A DNA stretch of 64,000 nucleotides from contig NC_084480.1 in NCBI RefSeq assembly GCF_030035675.1, positions 117,181,738 to 117,245,737 on the forward strand. Direction: 5' to 3'. Below, piece after piece: positions 20,885 to 33,108 of this stretch. The notes beneath the pieces are model-generated. The model was not told where the DNA came from, did no database searches, and was given only the letters and a program-made list of their open reading frames with translations. Every line of letters begins with the position of its first letter. Within the stretch, counting starts at the first letter, position 1. The translations under genes and the position numbers were made by a program. Source of the DNA: Rhineura floridana (Eukaryota > Chordata > Lepidosauria > Squamata > Rhineuridae).

Positions 20885-23455
20885 CACCCTCAGTCAAAAC
20901 ACTGGCATCTCCTGGATTATGTAATTGTCCGTGCCAGAGATTGTCGTGATGTACTTCTCACTAGGGCCATGACGAGTGCTGATGACTGCTGGACAGATCA
21001 CCGATTAATTTGATCCACTATGGCCATTAATATTGTTCCTCAATGTAGGCTCCAAGGAAGAAAACCAAGGCGTAAAATGAACATCCATGCCCTTCAAGAT
21101 CCTATTAAGCAAGCCTGCTTTCAAGCAACTCTCAAGAAACATCTACTGACTGAACTCCGTGAAAATGTCAAGGAACACTGGATTAAACTGAAGACATCCA
21201 TTATTGCAGCATATGAACAAACTATTAGATACCAAACTAAGAAACATCAGGATTGGTTTGATGAGAATGATAGTAAGATTGAACATATCATCAACAAGAA
21301 AAGGAAAGCCTTCCAGATATGGCAGAAAGACATTAATTGTGCTGCTAAGAAAACAAATCTATGCCAGTGCAAAGGCTGAGGTCCAAAGAAGAACTAGAGA
21401 ACTTAAGAACACCTGGTGGATAAAGAAAGCTCAAGAAATCCAACACTTTGCAGATACTCATAATGCATGGGGCTTTTTTAATGCCACAAAGGCCATCTAT
21501 GGACCAACAAATTACGGTACAAATCCCTTACGTTCAATGGATGGTACCAAACTTCTTAAGGATAAAGAGTCTATTGCACTGTGCTGGAAAGAGCACTACC
21601 ACGACCTCCTTAATCGTAACTCTATCATGGCTGATGAGGTCTTCTCTCAAATTCCACAACAACAAACTAGAGACGAGCTTGCAGTATCCCGTAATTTGGA
21701 TGAAGTCAGTAAAACCCATCAATCAAATGAAGAACAACAAAGCTAGTGGACCTGATGGGATTCCTGCTGGTCTTTAAAGAAGGTGGGCCTGAACTTACAC
21801 AACAACTTCATAAGCTCATCGAAAAAATCTGGATGAGGGAGGAGATCCCAGAAGACTTTAGGGATGCCATAATTATCACTCTTTTTAAGAAGGGTGATAG
21901 AACAGATTGCGGGAACTATCGAGGCATCTTTCTCTTGCTACCACAGGTAAAATCCTTGCAAGGATCTTCGCAAATTGCCTCCTGCTGATCTCAGAGGATG
22001 TCCTCCCTGAATCTCAAAATGGTTTCCACCCTTCCAGGGGGACAGTGGACATGATCTTCACTGCACGACAGCTTCAAGAAAAATGCCAGGAGCAGAATTG
22101 ACCTTTATATATGGCGTTTATTGATCTGACTAAGGCCTTTGATACTGTGAATCGAACCGTCCTCTGGACCATCCCTTCTGAAAACTGGATGCCCTGATAA
22201 ATTTGTGAGTATTTTGCGACTCCTTCATGACTACATGACAGCAACAATTTTGGACAATGGCTTTCAGAGCGATCCATTCAGAGTCGGATCAGGCGTAAAA
22301 CAGGGATGCGTCATTGCTCCCACCTTATTTGCTATCTTCATTGCTATGATTCTACACCTTATTGAGGGGAAACTTCCTACTGGTGTGGAAATCATATATT
22401 GAACAGATGGAAAGCTTTTTAATCTCAGTAGGCTGAAAGCAAAAAGTAAGGTAATGTCAACTTCTGTTGTAGAACTTCAATATGCCGATGATAATGTAGT
22501 CTCTGCACATTCAGAGAAAGATCTTCAAACTATCCTAAATGTCTTTGCAGAAGCATATGGAAAGCTTGGCCTCTCACTTAATATTAAAAAAACCAATGTG
22601 CTTCATCAACAGGTGCAAACTAGTCCCTCTGTAGCACCATCAATCCAGCTTAATGGTGTGACACTGGAGAATGTGGATCATTTCTCCTATCTCGGCAGCC
22701 ATCTCTCTGTAAAAGCTGACATTGACGCTGAAATTCTGAGCTCTGCGAGTGCCGCATTCTCCCAAATGAAGCGTAGAATGTTCGAAGATCGGGATATTTG
22801 CTGGGAGACCAAAATGCTTATTTACAAAGCCATTGTACTACCCACCTTACTGTAAGCCTGTGAAACATGGACCATTTATAAACACCACTCCCAACTTCTT
22901 GAAAGATTCCACCAACGCTGCCTCTGGAAAATTCTGCAAATTATTGGGAAGACAGATGGACTAATGTTAGCATTTTGGAAGAAGCAAAGACTACCAGTGT
23001 TGAAACAATGATCCTTCAACATCAACTTTGCTGGACCAGCCATGTTGTTTGAATGCCTAATCACTGTCTTCCAAAGCAGCTACTTTACTCCCAACTTAAG
23101 GATGGAAAATGGAACATTGGTGGACAGCAAAAGAGGTTTAAAGATGTTCTTAAAGCGAATCTAAAAAAATGTAACATGAACACTGACAACTGGGAAGTCT
23201 TGGCCCATGAATGTCCCAAATGGAGGTCAGCGGTGCTGTAGACTTTGAAGAAGCACGAATACAGGGCGAACGGGACAAACGAGCTAAGTGGAAGGCACAT
23301 CAATCAAATCCTCATCGTGACTATCTTCCATCTGGAAACCTATGTCCTCACTGTGGGAGGCTGTGTGGATCCAGAATTGGCCTTGCACAGTCACTTACGG
23401 ACCCACTGTTAAAGACCTTATCTTGGAAGACAATCTTACTTGGCCACGAGTGATT
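20885..23455 (+). mobile_element. Non-LTR retrotransposon, 5'-truncated, with C-terminal zinc-finger-like motif
   Basis: About 2.6 kb. It opens inside the endonuclease (HWHLLDYVIVRARDCRDVLL, ADDCWTDHRLI), then a linker (RRKMNIHALQDPIKQ), RT blocks (NNKASGPDGIPA, LFKKGDRTDCGNYRGI, MAFIDLTKAFDTVNR, GVKQGCVIAPTLFAIF, LQYADDNVVSAHSEKD), then DHFSYLGSHLSVKADIDAEI and PTLLYACETW. The C-terminus has CPHCGRLCGSRIGL, a C2H2-like finger. The YADD box is intact, but several stops and frame shifts break the frame, so it is dead. I do not fix the clade: it resembles RTE-like elements with the C..C...SRIGL..H tail found in fish and invertebrates. It starts beside an (ATA)n run at 20840-20880. Confidence 0.8.
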
Positions 23456-23797
23456 GCCAATGAATGAACCTTGAGAAACTAGAATAATGCCCCCTAAGAC
23501 TAGAACAGATTTGAAACTGGAATGTTGCCCCTGGGACTGAAATAATAGATTTGGTATTAGGATTGTGGTCAATGGGACAGAGTGAAATGATGACCACTCC
23601 CAAGGATCATCATTCCAGTCCTCATGGGGGCACCACGGGATGTTCTATTCCTGTGGTCCATTTCATTCCCTCTAAGAATCCATTTCTTGTTTTATTTGTA
23701 CCTTTCTTGTATTTCAATAGACCCTAGTCATGTCAATTGGAATTTGGAGCTCCCATTATTTTTCTATGAGCCTTCAGGTAGCTCTCATTGTTTCCAG

Positions 23798-23913
23798 CAG
23801 AGCTTGGAAAAGTTACTTTTTTGAACTACAACTCCCATCAGCCCCAGCCAGCATGGCCACTGGATTGGGCTGATGGGAGTTGTAGTTCAAAAAAGTAACT
23901 TTTCCAAGCTCTG
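23798..23913. mobile_element. 116-bp palindromic MITE (family B, copy 1)
   Basis: A near-perfect hairpin beginning CAGAGCTTGGAAAAGTTAC and ending with its complement. A loop of about 25 bases contains AGCCAGCATGGCCA. It differs from the copy at 55008 at only two positions. The 5'-CAGAG...CTCTG-3' ends are hAT-like. Confidence 0.75.
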
Positions 23914-24210
23914 GTCCAGTGGGCATTTTTGCCATCCGTTTTACATATCACAAAATATTAGAAGTCCTACTTAAAATAAGTAAGTTTGTATCTCACATTT
24001 CACCTTCATGAAGTTATTTTCTGACAAAAATACAAAAGATAAGGTCAAGTACAATTTGTCAGCACATTATTCAAGTCCAGTAAATTCCCTTTTATGGCTA
24101 TAAAAGAGAAATACTGTAAGTGAATTCTGGCCTGAGACAAATCAGTGATGGCTTATAGCCATAGGCAGCTCAGAATGGACAGCAGCTTCACTGCTCTCAG
24201 CTGGGAATTA

Positions 24211-24266
24211 TGCCTTGAGCACCCATAACTGATGTACATACACAGTCTCTTGGCTATGAAAAATCA
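24211..24266 (+). repeat. 56-bp sequence shared with 28226-28281
   Basis: TGCCTTGAGCACCCATAACT through CTCTTGGCTATGAAAAATCA. The copy at 28226 differs at only a few positions, and similarity stops abruptly at both ends. Unidentified. Confidence 0.55.
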
Positions 24267-24439
24267 CCCCCCCATCTGTCTGAGTGGCATAATGCCCACT
24301 CTAAATTAGTCTGACTTCTACCCTGCAACAGAAGTCCTAAACAGATCCTAAATTGTAGTATCTGAAATGGGCAGTTTTAAGAGGATCACCATGTACTGTA
24401 ATATGTACTTATTGGATAAGATGTATTATATACATCTAT

Positions 24440-24510
24440 AAAGTAGGAGGAACAGAACAGAACAGTTGGAAGGGGCCTATAAGGCCATCGAGTCCAACCC
24501 CCTGCTTAAT
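24440..24510 (-). mobile_element. CR1 3' end fragment
   Basis: Minus strand: GGGGGTTGGACTCGATGGCC then TTATAGGCCCCTTCCAACTG, the familiar CR1 3'UTR, followed by TTCTGTTCTGTTC. Confidence 0.7.
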
Positions 24511-25067
24511 GCAGTTTCACTGAACCTGCATGGCTCAGTTGGAATATAAAACTGATATCCAATGTCAGTCACACTCAAGAGTAGCCTTGCTGAAATGAAT
24601 GGACAAAAGTAACTTTATGTAAATCACTTAAATCTTTCTACAATTAATTCTGTTATATACACATAAGTCCATTGCTTTTAGTGGGGCTACTCTGAGGATG
24701 GCTTAGATGAACATTTGGGAATAAAGTAGAATAATGTTGCATTGACAATAAACATTGGGTCACATTCAGTGCTAGTTCTCAGAGTAGGCCCATAGAATAG
24801 AAGTTAACAGTCGTGACTAACTTAGGTTCATTAATTGCAATGGTCCTACTCACAGTAGGACTTAGTTAAATACAACCCAATAGTTTGGGCTTGTTCACAT
24901 TAACATACAGCAGCAGAGTCTGGCAATAAATGGTGACTTCTGTATCCTGCTCCACAATATAATTCTGAAAGGGTGACTCTTGAGAGGTGGGGATTTGAAG
25001 ACGACTAAACAGTGCACTGAACAGTGTCACTGAACACTAAAGTCAGGATCATTCAGACCATGGATTC

Positions 25068-25232
25068 CCGATCTCTATGTATGGATGTGAAAGCTAAAAA
25101 GTGAAAAATGTGGGCAAGAGAAAAATCAACTCATTTGAAATGTGGTGTTGGAGGAGAGCTTTGTGCATACCATGGACTGCAAAGAAGACAAATAATTGGG
25201 TGTTAGAACAAATTAAACCAGAACTATCACAG
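25068..25232 (+). mobile_element. BovB (RTE) LINE, left part (split by an L2-like LINE)
   Basis: This encodes RKINSFEMWCWRRALCIPWT followed by AKKTNNWVLEQIKPEL, the BovB segment after the RT domain. The text breaks off at 25232 and resumes at about 27576 (LEAKMM...). The 3' part is listed separately. Confidence 0.8.
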
Positions 25233-27572
25233 AGCTTTCCCATCTGCAAGGGTGGGGGACCTATTAAGTTGGTCCACCCCCTGAGACTAATGGATCTGGA
25301 TGGTTTCCAAAGGGCTCTGGGGAGTTTTCTGACTGATAGGGCTGGCGCTCCTGTCGAAACCCTGGTTGAACTGTGGAATACAGAAATGACCCGGGCGATT
25401 GACATGATTGCTCCTGAGCGCCCTCTCCTGTGTAGAGCTCGTACAGCTCCATGGTATACCCCAGAGCTGAGAGCGATGAAACAATATAGGAGACACCTTG
25501 AGTGCAGATGGAGACAAACTCCTGGTGGATGCAATTACACAGTGGCAAGTGCCTATGGAAAGCTGTATTTAGGGGCAGTAAGGGCAGCAAAAAAACAATA
25601 TTTTGCTGCCACTATCAAATCATAATCTGCCGCCCAGCGGAGCTGTTCAGAATTGTCCGGGGGCTATTACACGCTGGCCCCAAGGACATGGTAGAACCAT
25701 CTGAGGCCTGCTGTAATAAATTTGTTAGGCACTTCCAGGATAAAATCTTTCGCATCCACCAGGACTTAAGACTCCGGTGTTATCACAGGTGAATCAAGCG
25801 AGGTATCCAGAACACAGCCTTGTCCCAATTTCTTGGATGAGTTTCAGTTGGTACAGCTTGAGGACATTGACAAGGTGCTTGGACAGGTTCATGCAACCAC
25901 TTCTGTGCTGGATCTTTGCCCTTCTTGGCTAATAAAAACTAGCAGGGCCAGGGAAGTGATTAATGCCTCTGTGAGAGGGAGTGGTCCCTGGCTGCCTGAA
26001 AGAGGCAGTAGTGAGACCACTCCTGAAGAGACCCTCCCTGGCCCCAGAAAATCTTAATAACTATAGGCCGGTAGCAAATGTTCCATTTCTGGGCAAGGTC
26101 CTTGAACGAGTGGTTGCAGGCCAGCTCCAGACACTCTTGGATGAGACTGATTATCTGGATACATTTCAGTCAGGTTTCAGGCCTAGTTTTGGCACAGAAA
26201 CAGCCTTGGTCACCCTGTATGATGACCTCTGTTGGGAGAGAGACGGGGGAGTGTGACTCTGTTGATTCTCCTTGATCTCTCAGTGGCTTTCGATACCATC
26301 AACCATGGTATCCTTCTGGGAACTGGCTGAGTTGGGAGTGGGAGGGACTGCATGGCGGTGGTTCCGCTCCTACTTGGCGGGTCGGCTCCAGAAGATAGTG
26401 CTTGGGGAACATTGCTTGGCACCCTGGACTCTCCAGTATGGGGTTCCACAGGGGTCAGTTCTGTCCTCCATGCTGTTCAACATCTACATGAAACCGTTGG
26501 GTGCGGTCATCCAGAGCTTTGGAGTGCATTGCCATCAGTATGCTGGTGACACGCAGCTCTATTTCTCCTTTTCATCTTCTTCAGGTGAGGCTGTCAATAT
26601 GCTGAACCGGTGCCTGGCTGCAACAATGGACTGGATGAGGGCTAATAAACTGAGGCTCAATCCAGACAAGACTGAGATGCTGCTAGTGGGTAGTTCTTCT
26701 GACTGGATGGTGGATGTCCAACCTGTCCTGGATGGGGTTGCACTCCCCCTGAAGGAGCAGGTTTGTAGCTTGGGGGTTCTCCTAGAACCATCTGAGTCAC
26801 TTGAGGCTCAGGTAGCCTCGGTGGCAAGGAGTGCCTTCTACCAACTTCGGTTGGTGACCCAGCTACACCCCTATCTGGACAGGGATAACCTGGCTTCAGT
26901 TGTCCATGCTCTGGTAACCTCCAAGTTAGATTACTGCAATGCGCTCTACGTGGGGCTGCCTTTGAAGATGGTTGGAAGCTGCAGCTTGTGCAAAATGCAG
27001 CAGCCAGATTGGTAACAGGGACCAGACAGTTCGAACATATAAAACCGATTCTGGCCCACTTGCATTGGCTGCCTGTATGTTTCCGAGCTCGATTCAAGGT
27101 GCTAGTTTTAACGCATAAAGCCTTACACGGCTTAGGACCACAATAGCTGATGGAACGCCTCTCCTGCCATGAACCCACCCGTACACTCCACTCAACATCC
27201 AAGGCCTTCCTCCGGGTGCCTACTCGGAAGGAAGCTGGGAGTCTGGCAACAAGGGAGAGGGCCTTCTCAGTGGTGGCCCCCAAATTATGGAATGATTTTG
27301 ATGACGAGATGCGCCTGGCACCAACACTGTTATCTTTTTGGTGCCAGGTCAAGGCTTTCTTCTTCTTCCAAGCATTTTAGCATGTGTTTTTAAATTGTTT
27401 TTAATTTTTTAAAGATTGTGTTTTTAAATTGTTTTTTAAAAAAATTTAAATTGTTTTTAAATTGTTTTTTGTGTTTTAAAATTTGTATATTTGTTTTTAT
27501 TGTTTTTAATTGCTGTAAACCGCCCAGAGAGCTTCAGCTATGGGGCGGTATATATAAATAAATAAATAAAAA
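25233..27572 (+). mobile_element. L2-like (CR1/Jockey group) LINE inserted in BovB
   Basis: About 2.34 kb. It begins 3' of the endonuclease domain (MDLDGFQRALGSFLTDRAGA, APWYTPELRAMKQYRRHLE). RT motifs follow: LLDLSVAFDTINHG, PQGSVLSSMLFNIYMKPLG, CHQYAGDTQLYF and NKLRLNPDKTEMLLVG. The C-terminal part has SKLDYCNALYVGLPLK and ends in the noncoding tail GTAAACCGCCCAGAGAGCTT then TATATAAATAAATAAATAAA. The catalytic YADD box reads YAGD, and several frame changes separate the open segments (25101-25625, 25833-26256, 26272-27015), so it is inactive. It splits the BovB copy between LEQIKPEL and LEAKMM. The clade assignment (L2) is by resemblance. Confidence 0.85.
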
Positions 27573-27575
27573 TTA

Positions 27576-27833
27576 GAAGCTAAAATGATGACTTTGGACA
27601 CATAATGAGAAGACATGATTCACTAGAAAAGACAATAATGCTGGGAAAAACAGAAGGGAGTAGAAAAAGAGGAAGGCCAAACAAGAGATGGATTGATTCC
27701 ATAAAGGAAGCCACAGACCTGAATTTACAAGATCTGAACAGGGTGGTTCATGACAGATGCTACCGGAGGTTGCTTTTTCATAGGGTCGCCATAAGTTGTA
27801 ATCGACCTGAAGGCACATAACAACAACAACAAA
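27576..27833 (+). mobile_element. BovB (RTE) LINE, right part
   Basis: This resumes LEAKMM and GHIMRRHDSLEKTIML (with a frame change), then GKTEGSRKRGRPNKRWIDSI and VVHDRCYRRLLFHRVA, ending with the tail GAAGGCACATAACAACAACA. Together with 25068-25232 it is one BovB insertion of about 420 bp interrupted by the L2-like LINE. Confidence 0.85.
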
Positions 27834-28129
27834 CAGTGCAACCCCAACTGTGCCAGCGTACAACTAAGTCCTATTGAATTCAATGGGGCTGACTCCCAGG
27901 TAAGTGGGGCTAGGACTACAGCCTTAATTATTATTATTCTGAGACATAAGACCCGCAGGGGGAGGGGGAGGGCTCGTAAGATAACACGGAAGTCATTCCT
28001 ATGTGTAGCTTCTAGAGGAAACGGGTGTTGTAGTAAAAACAACGAAGGATTTGTATTGCCTTAACGACCAACAAATTGAGTGCAGCAAAAGGTTAAGTTG
28101 ACCAGATTCCCTGCTAAAGCATCTTCCAG

Positions 28130-28580
28130 GATGTCAAATATTTTAGGGACGCGGCCCCCTTTGCCACCAGGCTTCTCCTCGCGGCGCTCATCTGCCGCCA
28201 GCTTCGCTGCTCCCAGCAGGGACTTGTGCCTTGAGCACCCACAACTGATGCACCTATACAATCTCTCGGCTATGAAAAATCAGCCTGGCCCTTGCAGGGC
28301 TTTATACTCGAAGCAGGGCCCGCTCCCGACCCGTAGCCCACCTCCTTTCCAAAATAACCAGGGAGGCCTCTCCCACCGCCTTTGAAAGCAAAGGCAGCAA
28401 GCTACGCCTGCGCTACGGGCTTGCCGGGTCTCTTGCGAGGATCCCGCGAGCGCGTCACCAGGGCGACTGGGCAGCCACTGTCGGGGCGGCTGAAGGTTCG
28501 TTGGCGTCCTTTGTGGTGATGGGGCGGCAAAACCGCTGTTCGTCTTAAGGGATCCGCACACAAGAAAGGGCGAAACTACC
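28130..28580. promoter_or_regulatory. Second CpG-rich block, no gene attached
   Basis: Repeated CG dinucleotides (GACGCGGCCCCC, CTCGCGGCGCTCATCTGCCG, CCCGCGAGCGCGTCACCAGG, GTCGGGGCGGC) in an AT-rich setting. It lies between ZDHHC21 and CER1, about 9 kb upstream of the ZDHHC21 promoter block. No open reading frame or convincing donor was seen. It may be an alternative ZDHHC21 start, a noncoding RNA promoter, or a decayed CpG island. Confidence 0.4.
28226..28281 (+). repeat. 56-bp sequence shared with 24211-24266
   Basis: TGCCTTGAGCACCCACAACT through CTCTCGGCTATGAAAAATCA, inside the CpG-rich block. Unidentified. Confidence 0.55.
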
Positions 28581-29374
28581 TTCTTCATTACCTACGCTAA
28601 CATAAAGAGGCAGGGGAGGTGTCCACAAGACCCCCCTTGGTGCTTTCTCGAGCTGTTTTAGACCATACCTGTTATTCCTCCTGGGCGTGCTGCCCTGCTT
28701 GCAGATTTCTTATCGGCCTAGCCCAGCAAGGCTCTTAAGTGCCTGCCCTGCCGAGGTTCAGGCAATGGCAGCAACACAATGCGTCATCATTGTCCACCAC
28801 CCAGCGTGCCTCCAGTTTGTACTGGAGATGATGACATGACCCTGCTGGTATAAATGCTCCAAATACAAGTTATAACACTGGCGGTACTACGTTGTGATAT
28901 AACCCTACTGTGCGCATCAGGATTAGTGTACATGTTACATTCGTCGCTGGCTGCTCAGCTCCTGAAAGCAACCTCTTTATGGCTATCTCTGTCCTGGCTG
29001 TGATTTTTAGAACTGCTTACCGTGTGGATAGTAATTACATGGAGAATCTCCGTGTGCAACATTGCAGGGACCTTCTGCTAGGACAAAGAGGAGTCAACAT
29101 GAGGATGAACAGGTGCGTGGGGGTGATAAATCATTTTTTGTAGGAAGCCTAGTTGGGCACTGTCTCTTTGGATTGCATAATTTATAGACCCGGCTGGAAA
29201 ACCCCTTAGCATTGGGAAGCAACCACTTTCAGAAATGCACTGTTTCATAAAATTAATTAGTGATATAATGGATGAACACAATACAAGTTAAAATGGGCAA
29301 CTGGGATGGTTACTAGTCTATGGTTACTAGTCTTACGTTCTTACATTCAAATCTAAAAGCCAACTTCATTCATT

Positions 29375-29520
29375 CATTCATCATTTTATTTATATGCTGC
29401 CTTTCCACAAAAATTATGCTCAAGGTGGCTTACAACAAGGGAAGCAGAAATACATCTCAAAAACAATTGCAAAAACAATTTCCTAATAATAAAAATAATA
29501 AAGCAATAACATAACAAGTA
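29375..29520 (-). mobile_element. L2-like LINE 3' tail
   Basis: The plus-strand text CATTTTATTTATATGCTGCC and AAGGTGGCTTACAACAAGGG is the reverse of the TAAGCCxCCTTGAG..TATAAATAAA tail. Confidence 0.55.
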
Positions 29521-29627
29521 TAACAGCAAGCAAAAACAACTTTTCAATATTATGAACATCATAAAAAAATCTTTAAAACTTGTAATTCACTTTTTGTCAG
29601 GTGACTCTCCCTGGGAATCACATAGGA

Positions 29628-29825
29628 AATTAGAAAAGTAGGAAGCTGCCTTATACTCAGTCAGACCATTGGTCATCTGTCTAGCTCAGTGTTGTCAACA
29701 CTGGCAGTGACTCTGCAGAGTTTCAGGCAGGGGACGTTCCCAGCTCTACCTAGAGATGCCAGGGATTGAATCTTCTGTATGGAATTCAGATGCTCTACCA
29801 CTGAGTTACAGCCTTTCCCCATGTC
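29628..29825 (-). mobile_element. tRNA-derived SINE (family S1)
   Basis: On the minus strand: GTAACTCAGTGGTAGAGCATC (A box), GATTCAATCCC (B box), CCTGCCTGAAACTCTGCAGA, and the end TATAAGGCAGCTTCCTAC. Confidence 0.75.
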
Positions 29826-32059
29826 TTATGTGTACAGCTCTTAAGACATTAAAATTAGTTTGTTGAGAGTTTTTAGTGTCTTACGTCCCCTCCCTTAAAA
29901 TCTAACCATGTAACTAAAGCATATGCCATTGAATTGTCATGTCTTGAGATAATTGTAAGTATTTTCAGTAAAAATAATTTCCAAGTCAAGCTTTGAATTA
30001 GTTTGAACATGGCATTTCCCATCACAGGATGTACACTTGGATTCCCCCCTGCTCCACTTAATCAAATATTTCAGTTCATTTATTTTTGGCTATTGGAACA
30101 ACTTTTCAGATATCTATGCAGCATATAAAATTAACATTTTAAATTTTTTGTTTACTCAGTTTAAGTGAATGAAACGTGCTTAATCAGATCTCCATTAATT
30201 TAGGGCAGCAAAGCAATTTCCATTTTTTCTTCTAGAAAAACCACAACACTGGAAGGAACTCTGTATTGCAACAGTGGCAAATGTTAGTTTGACACAAAAT
30301 GGGAAAATAGTGGAATGATGCTCTTGAATGGCATGCCAGTTTTCGGTTTTCAAAGCAAAAATAATGAGATGCTGCATGCCTAGGCTGTTTGCAGTCTTGT
30401 TGAGCCTGGTGATCTTTAGTACAAACTAGGAACTGGAAAGGTTAGACAGACTATGAGCCTTTCCTGGAGAATGAGAGGATTAATCCTGTTTTCTCAACAC
30501 TTTACTGGCACTAGCCACGTGAAGTGATAACTCTGTTCCCTTGCAGTGACAACCAGCCATGCTGATGGGAGATAGTAGCGGGGGTGGGGGTGTTAATTGT
30601 TGGAGATATGCACTCCAGTGCTATAAAAGAGGCCTCCAAAAAAAAAGGGGGTGAAAACAACAGATTAAACGTTTATTAAAAATAGCTTGGGAAGGGGAAG
30701 CACTTGTGACAGTGATGCTTACTGAAGCAAGAGTTGCAGCTTACTCCCAACTGGGTTTACCAGTTGGAGTGCTGAGAAATTGCACTTCCCCCAGAAAGGA
30801 ACTTTTAGCTGGAATTAAGTTGTCTGCAAGATTTCATACATCTCACAGCCAGGTAGAAATTTCAGACTTATCAGGAAAGTAGACACAGGCCTATGAAAAT
30901 TTGGTTCAGGAAGTGTATATATACCTTCTTATTTTTACGTGGTATTTGTGTAAAGTTCACCCCAGGTTGTTTCTTAAAGTACATCAACTGTAAGAGGTGT
31001 CTTAGAGAACATCTATGTAATATGGCTTTGATTTCTACAAGCTTAGTATAAACTGCAGATCAGCTGTAGTAAGTATTTCAACAATGTTGAAATCCTTAAA
31101 AATCCTTTAAAACCTGCAAAGGGGGGGGGACTTCTTATGTTTGAAAAAACAACCTTGTATCTGCTATTCCTAAATATTGCACAGCCATGCAGAACCTTCC
31201 TTGGAGTTCCCTGATGTCTGTGTTATGTTGTTGTTTATAAATTACCACAGGAACCACCAGCTGTCATCATAAAATTTTTATTGGCACTCTGTAAATATTA
31301 AATCAGTATGCTAAAATCATGCCATGTGTAGTAGCAGCTGATGCTCTCTTATGGAGGCAGCCTGCAAGAGAAGGGATTGCACTTTGTTATCTATAAGCCT
31401 CCAACTTCATAGGGATATTTTGCAATGCTAATGCAGGTTTCAGTCATTCTAGTGCATTTAGGCATGATCCCTGAACCAGAATCTCCACTTTTTCTTGTCA
31501 TGAGTACACACACCCATGTTTTAAGATGCATGTCAGTATCACTGGGTTACATATATGAGGTTTTCACTCCACAGATATGCATTTAGCAAACTTCCTGATA
31601 CTGATTGGACAGAAGCATTTTCCACTTTCAAAGCATATTTGTATGTAAGTTGCTTGGAGACCTTCAGTTAATAAACGACTAATGAATCTAATAAACAAAA
31701 ATAATATTCACGGAACTCATCTAACATGATGTTGGCTTCCCTCAAGACACAGGCATGCACACCCATCTCTTTAAAAAATAGCACTGGAAGCATGCCTTGG
31801 ACTACAATCCTAATCATATGTTTTTGGAATAAAGTGCCATTGGAATAAGCGAGATTTACTTTCAGATTAGGTAGCTAGATAAGAAAATCCTGTGGGTAAC
31901 TATTCTCATATTGGGATCCATTTATTATTTACAGGATGATTATATTTTAGTTTCACCAAGGTTTTTTTGTGCTGCCAAACATTAGTGACCACATACAGTA
32001 CTGGATATTGTTTAGAAACCACAGTAAAATATTATTACCAACATAGGACTTTTAATGTG
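29826..32059. other. Intergenic, nothing recognised
   Basis: AT-rich, no exon-like or repeat-like text that I can support. Lies between the ZDHHC21 promoter region and the CER1 3' end. Confidence 0.45.
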
Positions 32060-32190
32060 CAATATGCTTTAAAATCTTTATCTTCACAACAGTCCTCTGA
32101 GGCAGATCAGTGCTCCCATTTAACAAATATGGATATGAGGGCAAGAGATCCTGACTTTCCCAAGGATGGCAAGTTGACACAGCAATGTCC
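32060..32190 (+). mobile_element. MIR/CORE-type SINE remnant
   Basis: CTTCACAACAGTCCTCTGAG, then ATTTAACAAATATGGATATG and GACTTTCCCAAGGATGGCAAG with ACACAGC match the MIR core pattern (tttacagatgaggaaactga...cttgcccaaggtcac). Confidence 0.55.
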
Positions 32191-33108
32191 ATCCTTGAAT
32201 GTCTGTAGCAACAGCTAGAACAACCTATCACTGGGGTGTTCCAGGTGGGAGCTCACATGACTGAATGCACTTTGGTACAGCTATAATGACTCCTGTACAT
32301 AGAAAACCAAATGATAAGGAGAAGGGTTCTAGTTTATCTTTCTCCCTGACATGTTACTTGGCTTGTACAAGGATTTTATTTTATTTTGATAGGGAGGAGC
32401 ATTCAGTCACGTGTGAGTCCCATGTCACCCACCTGTAATCTGAAGTGATACAGACCTGGCACAACATTACCACTTTACAGAGAGTTAGGACTAAATCACA
32501 AAGTGATACATATGCACATGTGAATATTTCCTGTCCAAGGGTGAGTTTGTATCTGTACCCCTGGACTTTAGGTTTAATTAAAACAGTAGACATGGAATTA
32601 ACAGGTTCCTCATATTAGAGCCACATACACATGGGGGTATTTACATGAATGAAGTATAGGACGGCAGCCTAAGTTACTTATATATAGGCACAGGAACTAA
32701 AAAAAACATAACCATATAGTTACAACTATGCCACACAGCAAGATCAGATATTTCTATCAAACTTTAAAAAGCAGGGAAATTGGGCAGCTATAGTGAATGT
32801 ACCAGGGGAGCAGGAGATCTGACCTCCTCTTTGAGATACTCTGCTGCCCTACACATTTGTAAAAATGCAGACACAATTTGGGTTGGTCTTTCACAGTCCA
32901 ATCCACTTCCTGTGCAGCTTGGAAGAATTTGGTAACGTGCCTACCACAAGGTTTTTTGCCTGTTAATGAATTTCTCTGCTTTTTAATCCGGGAGGTAAGA
33001 AATGGGATCCTGCGCAAGTTTGCTGAGAATGGATTGATCATTTGCATGCTTATTGAGTTCAGTGGGATTTATTCCTGTACGATCATGCTTAGGATAGGTG
33101 AAACTGAC

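Larger units (their letters stand above)
23914..25067. other. Intergenic, mostly unassigned
   Basis: Contains a CR1 scrap (24440-24510) and, at 24570-24880, text like GTGGGGCTACTCTGAGGATG and GGTCCTACTCACAGTAGGAC that looks like a very old widespread repeat. No gene seen. Confidence 0.4.

Noticed and set aside
26657-27352. 231-codon minus-strand frame
   Set aside because: Antisense shadow of the L2-like LINE ORF at 26272-27015 and its continuation.
28080-28588. Open frames on both strands in the CpG-rich block
   Set aside because: Expected in GC-rich DNA. No splice signals or family resemblance.
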